A DNA stretch of 9,477 bases, from assembly GCA_009908585.1 (NCBI GenBank), contig JAAAOZ010000209.1, forward strand, positions 1-9,477. Reading direction: 5' to 3'. Below are positions 5,819 to 9,477 of the stretch, piece after piece. Below the pieces are notes generated by a model. That model did no database searches. It was not told the DNA's origin and saw only the letters and a program-made list of their open reading frames with translations. The stretch's first letter is position 1. Every line of letters begins with the position of its first letter. The position numbers and the translations under genes are program-made. The stretch comes from Chloroflexota bacterium (GTDB taxonomy: Bacteria; Chloroflexota; Anaerolineae; B4-G1; SLSP01).

Positions 5819-7402
5819 ATGCACTACCTATTCAAGCACGTGCTGCTGCGTGATGTGGCCTACGATATTCAGATGCGCTCGCGATTGCGCGAGTTGCATC
5901 ACCGGGCCGCCGAGGCCATCGAGACGCTCTATGCGGACGAGTTGGCCCCGTACTACGCTGATCTGGCCTACCATTACGGCCAAGCCGAACGGGATGAGCC
6001 GGAGCGCCACTACGCGTTCCTGGCGGGGAAGCAAGCCGCATCGGAGTATGCCAACGAGGCGGCGGTCCGCTTCCTCTCTCGCGCCCTGGAGCTGACACCA
6101 CAATCGGATCATGAAGGGCAATATCAGATTTTGGCCGTGCGCGAGCGCATCTACGACCTGCAAGGCTATCGTGAGGAGCAGCGGCGCGATCTCCAGATAC
6201 TTCTGGTCTTCGCCCAGGGCGAGGACAAGGCCAAGATGATCCTGCGCCAGGCGCGTTACGCTGAGACGGTTGGGAATTACACTGATGCGGTCTCGTTTGC
6301 GCAGCGGGCGGTGCAACTGGCGCAGCGATATGAGAATATCCGGCTGGAAGCCTCGGCGCATCTGCGCTGGGGACGCGGAATCTGGCGTCAGGGGCAGTAT
6401 GAAGAGGCCGCACCTCACTTCCAGAAGGCCCTAGCGTTAGCGCGTCGCGCTGACCTGCACGATATCGAGGCGAATAGCTTACGTAACATCGGCAACATCT
6501 GCTGGTCGCAGGGTCGCTTGGATGAGGCGATGGCCTATTATCAGGAGGTGCTATGCCTATATCAATCACTTCAACATAAAAAGGGCGAAGGTGCGACGCT
6601 GAATAACATCGGCCTTGTCGTGCTTAATCAAGGTGAGTATGTGCAGGCGCGACATTACAGTGAGCAGGCTCGGCAACTCAAAGAGGCCATTGGAGATCAT
6701 ATCGGAGCGGGGATTGCTTACGCAACCTTGGGAGAGAGTGCTCGGCGCTTGGGACAGTATGATGAGGCGTTGATTCATCAACAGCGCGCGTTGCAGCTAA
6801 GCCAGATTGCGGCGGATTCGCCGGGGGAAGGCCAAGCGTACATCAATTTTGCCCACTTGTACTATTTGATGGGACAACGGGCGGTGGCGGAGGAGCATGT
6901 GCAACGAGGATTAACCATCGCGCAAGCGTTGCAGGATATGAACTTAGAGGCGGATGCTCAAGTATGTCGGGGGCACATCCATCTGGATGCGGAGAGATTT
7001 GCTGAGGCTGAGGCCGCCTATGCTCGCGCTTTGAAGTTGCGGCAGGATTTGAATCAGTCGCATCGGACTGTCGATGCGCGGGCTGGATTGGCCCACGTCG
7101 CATTAGTGCAGGAGGAGTGGGAGCGGGCGCGGGCGCACGTCGAGGTTATTCTTTCCTACATGGAGACGCATCCAAATTTAGACGGCGTTGAGGATCCGGG
7201 TTTGGTCTACTTGGTTTGCTATCGCGTCTTGGCGGTGATGCATAAAGCGCGCGCGGCGGAAGTCTTGGCGGTTGCTCATCACTATCTCCAGACGAAGGCC
7301 GCGAAAATGAAGGACGACCCGCTGAGACGTTCGTTCTTGGAGAATGTGGCGGTCCATCGCGAACTGCTCGCGGCGTATCAACGTCATCACACCGAAAAAT
7401 AA
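5819..7402 (+). CDS. TPR protein, detached C-terminal half of the sAC-like cyclase/ATPase
   Basis: A 527-aa cytosolic protein without cysteine clusters, signal peptide or membrane segments. Residues 1-90 (MHYLFKHVLLRDVAYD, then LRELHHRAAEAIE and ADLAYHYGQAE) are the region that normally follows the winged helix of AAA_16/STAND ATPases, so the protein begins inside a domain. From about 142 to 445 there are roughly eight TPR units of about 40-residue period (starting near 142, 178, 218, 258, 298, 338, 378 and 418), with signatures such as NIGNICWSQGRLDEAMAYYQ (224-243) and YATLGESARRLGQYDEALIH (301-320). TPR arrays bind partner proteins; here they probably serve as sensor or scaffold for the cyclase-ATPase encoded 35 nt upstream. 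The ATG at 5819 is supported by GGAGGGGAG (5800-5808) and by the TAG at 5813. Partner and ligand are unknown. Confidence 0.88.
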   Translation: MHYLFKHVLLRDVAYDIQMRSRLRELHHRAAEAIETLYADELAPYYADLAYHYGQAERDEPERHYAFLAGKQAASEYANEAAVRFLSRALELTPQSDHEGQYQILAVRERIYDLQGYREEQRRDLQILLVFAQGEDKAKMILRQARYAETVGNYTDAVSFAQRAVQLAQRYENIRLEASAHLRWGRGIWRQGQYEEAAPHFQKALALARRADLHDIEANSLRNIGNICWSQGRLDEAMAYYQEVLCLYQSLQHKKGEGATLNNIGLVVLNQGEYVQARHYSEQARQLKEAIGDHIGAGIAYATLGESARRLGQYDEALIHQQRALQLSQIAADSPGEGQAYINFAHLYYLMGQRAVAEEHVQRGLTIAQALQDMNLEADAQVCRGHIHLDAERFAEAEAAYARALKLRQDLNQSHRTVDARAGLAHVALVQEEWERARAHVEVILSYMETHPNLDGVEDPGLVYLVCYRVLAVMHKARAAEVLAVAHHYLQTKAAKMKDDPLRRSFLENVAVHRELLAAYQRHHTEK

Positions 7403-7412
7403 TCCTCGCGAA

Positions 7413-7420
7413 GGGAGGAG
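7413..7420 (+). promoter_or_regulatory. Strong Shine-Dalgarno for the nSTAND1 gene
   Basis: GGGAGGAG ends 6 nt before the ATG at 7427. It fixes the start of the last gene and, with only 24 nt between stop and start, shows co-transcription with the TPR gene. Confidence 0.85.
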
Positions 7421-7426
7421 ACAACG

Positions 7427-9477
7427 ATGAAAAATAATCCCTATGTCGGCCCGCGCCCTTATGAGCGGCAGGATCGTCAGAACTTCTACGGGCGGGATCG
7501 CGAAGCGCGAGAGTTGCTCTCGCTGATCCTTTCGGCGCGCGAGGTGCTCTTCTACGCTGAATCCGGCGCCGGCAAGACCTCCCTCCTCAATGCGAAGATC
7601 ATCCCCGAGTTGGAGCAGGAGAGCTTCGATGTGCTGCCGGTGGCGCGCGTGGGCAACGCGCCGCCCCCGCATCTGGCCCCGGAGGAGATCGAGAACATCT
7701 TTGTCTTCAGCGTGCTCCTCTCCTTGGCGCCCGATACCCTGCCTGAAGACCTGTGTCAGCACACCTTGTGCTCCTACCTGGAGAGCATCAGTGATCCCGA
7801 CAATGACCAACTGCCGCTGCCGATTCTGATCCTGGATCAATTTGAAGAGTTGTTCACCACCCATCGCGACCGTTGGCAGGATGCGCGCGGCTTCTTCTTG
7901 CAGGTGCGCGAGGCGCTGGACGAGTTGCCGCAGTTAGGCGTCATCTTCGTGATGCGCGAGGATTACGTCGCCTCGATGGACGCCTACGCGCCGCTGTTGC
8001 CCCATCGGCTCCGCGCCCGCTTTCGGATGAAGCGCCTGGGCGCGCGCGGGGCGCTGCAAGCGGTCAAGCGTCCGGCGCAGAATGCGGGATGTGTCTACGA
8101 GCCGGGCGTGGCGGAGCGCTTGGTCGATGATCTCCGCCAGATCAAGGTCGCGGTCACCGCCGAGGCGAGCGACGGGGATGGTGTAGGGGAGGGGGCCGTC
8201 CTCGGCCCGGAGGTGGAGCCGGTGCAACTCCAGGTGATCTGTCATCGCCTCTGGGAGAATCTGCCGGAGCAGGAGGATCACGCGATCCAGTGGGAGGAGG
8301 TGGAGGAGTACGGCGACATCGACCGCGCCCTGATGGATTTCTACGAGGATGCAGTGCACGCTGCCGTCGCGGCGACGGACGTCCACGAGCGCGAGGTGCG
8401 CCGCTGGTTCAGCCAGCAGTTGATCACCACGATGGGTACGCGAGGCCTGGCGATGCGCGGCGCGGAGACGACCGCGCATCTACCCAACGCGGCGGTGGAT
8501 GTGCTGGATGATAAGCACATCATCCGGGCGGATATGCGCGCCGGCGCGCGGTGGTATGAGCTGGTACACGACCGGCTCATCGATCCCATCCTCCAGTCCA
8601 ATCAAGCGTGGGACGCGGAGCGTGAAACGCCCCTCCGCGTGGTCGCGCGGCGCTGGCAGGCGACGAACAACGACAATCTGCTCTATCAGGATGCCATGCT
8701 GGAGGATGCTGTTGCGTGGCTGGCGGCGCATCCCGATGAGGCCGAGGCGTATGAGCGCGATTTCATCGAAGCCAGCCAGGCCAAAGCGCGGCACGAAGCG
8801 CGGATTCGCCGCCTCAAGCTGCTGGCCACCGGCATCGGCGTGGCGACGTTGATCATCGTCACCTTCCTGGGCTGGATGGCGGCGCGCAGCAGCCTGATCG
8901 CGCAGATCAGCGATACTGCGTCGCGCTCGCAGCAGTTGCTGGAGAGCGACCGTCTGACCAGCATCCAACTGGCGCGCGAGGGGGCGCGGGAAAAATCTAT
9001 CTTCGAGGCGCTGCAACTGGCCTTCTCCCAATCCATCTTCGGGGAGGTGAAGACCACCAAGGCTGAGATCGCGCTCCGTCGGGCGCTGCTGGATTACTAC
9101 CCCGTCCAGATCCATCATCATCCCTATGCGCAGGTGTACGACGTGACCTACAGCGCGCGCGGGCGCTACATCTACGCGCTCTCGCCAGACGATGGCATCT
9201 GGGCATGGGACACGGCAATGCAGCGCGACCGCATCATCTCCTGGCCGCAGGACGCTGGGATATGGGCGTTGGCCGCGCATCCTGATGCTTTTCGGTTGGC
9301 CGTCGGCGGCGATGCCATCGAGATCGACCGGGAGGAGCGGGACGCGGCAGGGCAGGAGGTGTCAAACCTTGGCATTTGGGATGAAGAGCAACAATCATGG
9401 CGCCAGTGGCTGCAAATGCCGCGCCAGACCAATCTATACAGCCTCAGCTTCGATCCGACCGGACGCTATCTCATCGG
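7427..9477 (+). CDS. nSTAND1 NTPase with transmembrane helix and WD40-like repeats (partial, runs off right edge)
   Basis: A predicted membrane-anchored signal-transduction NTPase; 683 residues are visible with no stop. It begins directly with NPYVGPRPY and FYGRDREARELL, the canonical nSTAND1 start, so there is no N-terminal effector domain. Walker A is AESGAGKTS (44-52), Walker B ILILDQFEELF (133-143), a sensor-like Arg lies in VMRED (175-179), and YELVHDRL (377-384) is the conserved winged-helix end motif. A Gly/Asp-rich loop (244-265) interrupts the helical part. One hydrophobic helix spans about 463-484, flanked by ARIRRLK, which by the positive-inside rule places the NTPase in the cytoplasm and the C-terminal part outside. 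A helical stalk (about 490-555) follows, then WD40-like blades (VYDVTYSARGRYIYALSPDD from 570; a second from 611; a third from 669). Domain assignment is firm; the biological role is not known. Confidence 0.88.
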   Translation, partial: MKNNPYVGPRPYERQDRQNFYGRDREARELLSLILSAREVLFYAESGAGKTSLLNAKIIPELEQESFDVLPVARVGNAPPPHLAPEEIENIFVFSVLLSLAPDTLPEDLCQHTLCSYLESISDPDNDQLPLPILILDQFEELFTTHRDRWQDARGFFLQVREALDELPQLGVIFVMREDYVASMDAYAPLLPHRLRARFRMKRLGARGALQAVKRPAQNAGCVYEPGVAERLVDDLRQIKVAVTAEASDGDGVGEGAVLGPEVEPVQLQVICHRLWENLPEQEDHAIQWEEVEEYGDIDRALMDFYEDAVHAAVAATDVHEREVRRWFSQQLITTMGTRGLAMRGAETTAHLPNAAVDVLDDKHIIRADMRAGARWYELVHDRLIDPILQSNQAWDAERETPLRVVARRWQATNNDNLLYQDAMLEDAVAWLAAHPDEAEAYERDFIEASQAKARHEARIRRLKLLATGIGVATLIIVTFLGWMAARSSLIAQISDTASRSQQLLESDRLTSIQLAREGAREKSIFEALQLAFSQSIFGEVKTTKAEIALRRALLDYYPVQIHHHPYAQVYDVTYSARGRYIYALSPDDGIWAWDTAMQRDRIISWPQDAGIWALAAHPDAFRLAVGGDAIEIDREERDAAGQEVSNLGIWDEEQQSWRQWLQMPRQTNLYSLSFDPTGRYLI

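Noticed and set aside
5775..5825. Programmed -1 frameshift or ribosomal bypassing joining the cyclase-ATPase and TPR frames
   Set aside because: The downstream frame carries a TAG at 5813 just before its ATG, so a simple -1 shift at or before 5781 would terminate there. No slippery heptamer or matching take-off/landing codons with a stable hairpin is visible. Reinitiation at 5819 is simpler.
5819..7402. DNA-level tandem repeats in the TPR gene (recurring GATGAGGCG words)
   Set aside because: These are codon-level echoes of the TPR consensus (DEA); the units are diverged and form no true nucleotide repeat array.
8480..9280. Minus-strand open frame of 266 codons opposite the nSTAND1 gene
   Set aside because: Shadow of the + strand nSTAND1-WD40 frame, which has Walker A, Walker B and WD40-like motifs throughout.

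Overview
The window looks like a chromosomal stretch of a moderately GC-rich filamentous or anaerobic bacterium, most likely Chloroflexota (Anaerolineae/Caldilineae-like). The taxonomic guess rests on the gene types: a HoxEFUYH-type hydrogenase, a very large cyclase-AAA protein of soluble adenylyl cyclase (sAC) style with a TPR partner, and an nSTAND1-TM-WD40 protein whose N-terminus begins with NPYVGPRPY. No search could be run, so the taxonomy is an inference. All six genes lie on the + strand in two transcription blocks.

Block 1 (1 to about 3260) is the distal part of a bidirectional NAD-linked [NiFe] hydrogenase operon (group 3d). It holds the C-terminal NuoG-like part of the HoxU/NuoG electron-transfer subunit (open at the left edge), then hoxY (small subunit, one proximal 4Fe-4S cluster), then hoxH (catalytic large subunit with both Ni-binding CxxC pairs and an uncleaved C-terminal extension). 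A 120-138 nt gap between hoxY and hoxH contains a perfect 12-bp inverted repeat with a nested hairpin. The operon closes with a strong intrinsic terminator directly after hoxH. Electrons would pass from the NiFe site in HoxH through HoxY and the Fe-S clusters of the HoxU/NuoG protein to the diaphorase part, which should lie upstream of the window.

Block 2 (about 3262 to the right edge) starts with a near-consensus sigma-70 promoter (TGGACA, 18 nt, TATAAT) placed back to back with the hoxH terminator, followed by a leader with a possible stem-loop. It encodes (i) an 803-aa protein with two class III cyclase domains (C1-C2) followed by an AAA_16/STAND-type ATPase, (ii) a 527-aa TPR protein that begins exactly in the middle of a motif normally internal to such ATPases (YLFKH), and (iii) an nSTAND1 NTPase with one transmembrane helix and WD40-like repeats, cut by the right edge after 683 residues. 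Genes (i) and (ii) together reproduce the C1-C2-ATPase-TPR layout of sAC/ADCY10-like enzymes, but are divided by a 38-nt segment with stops in two frames and its own ribosome binding site.

The most interesting points are the split sAC-like protein, the division of catalytic residues between C1 and C2 with loss of the pseudo-symmetric site residues, the co-transcribed membrane nSTAND1-WD40 protein without an N-terminal effector of its own, and the hairpin that may set the HoxY:HoxH ratio. I saw no tRNA, rRNA, CRISPR array, insertion sequence or origin.
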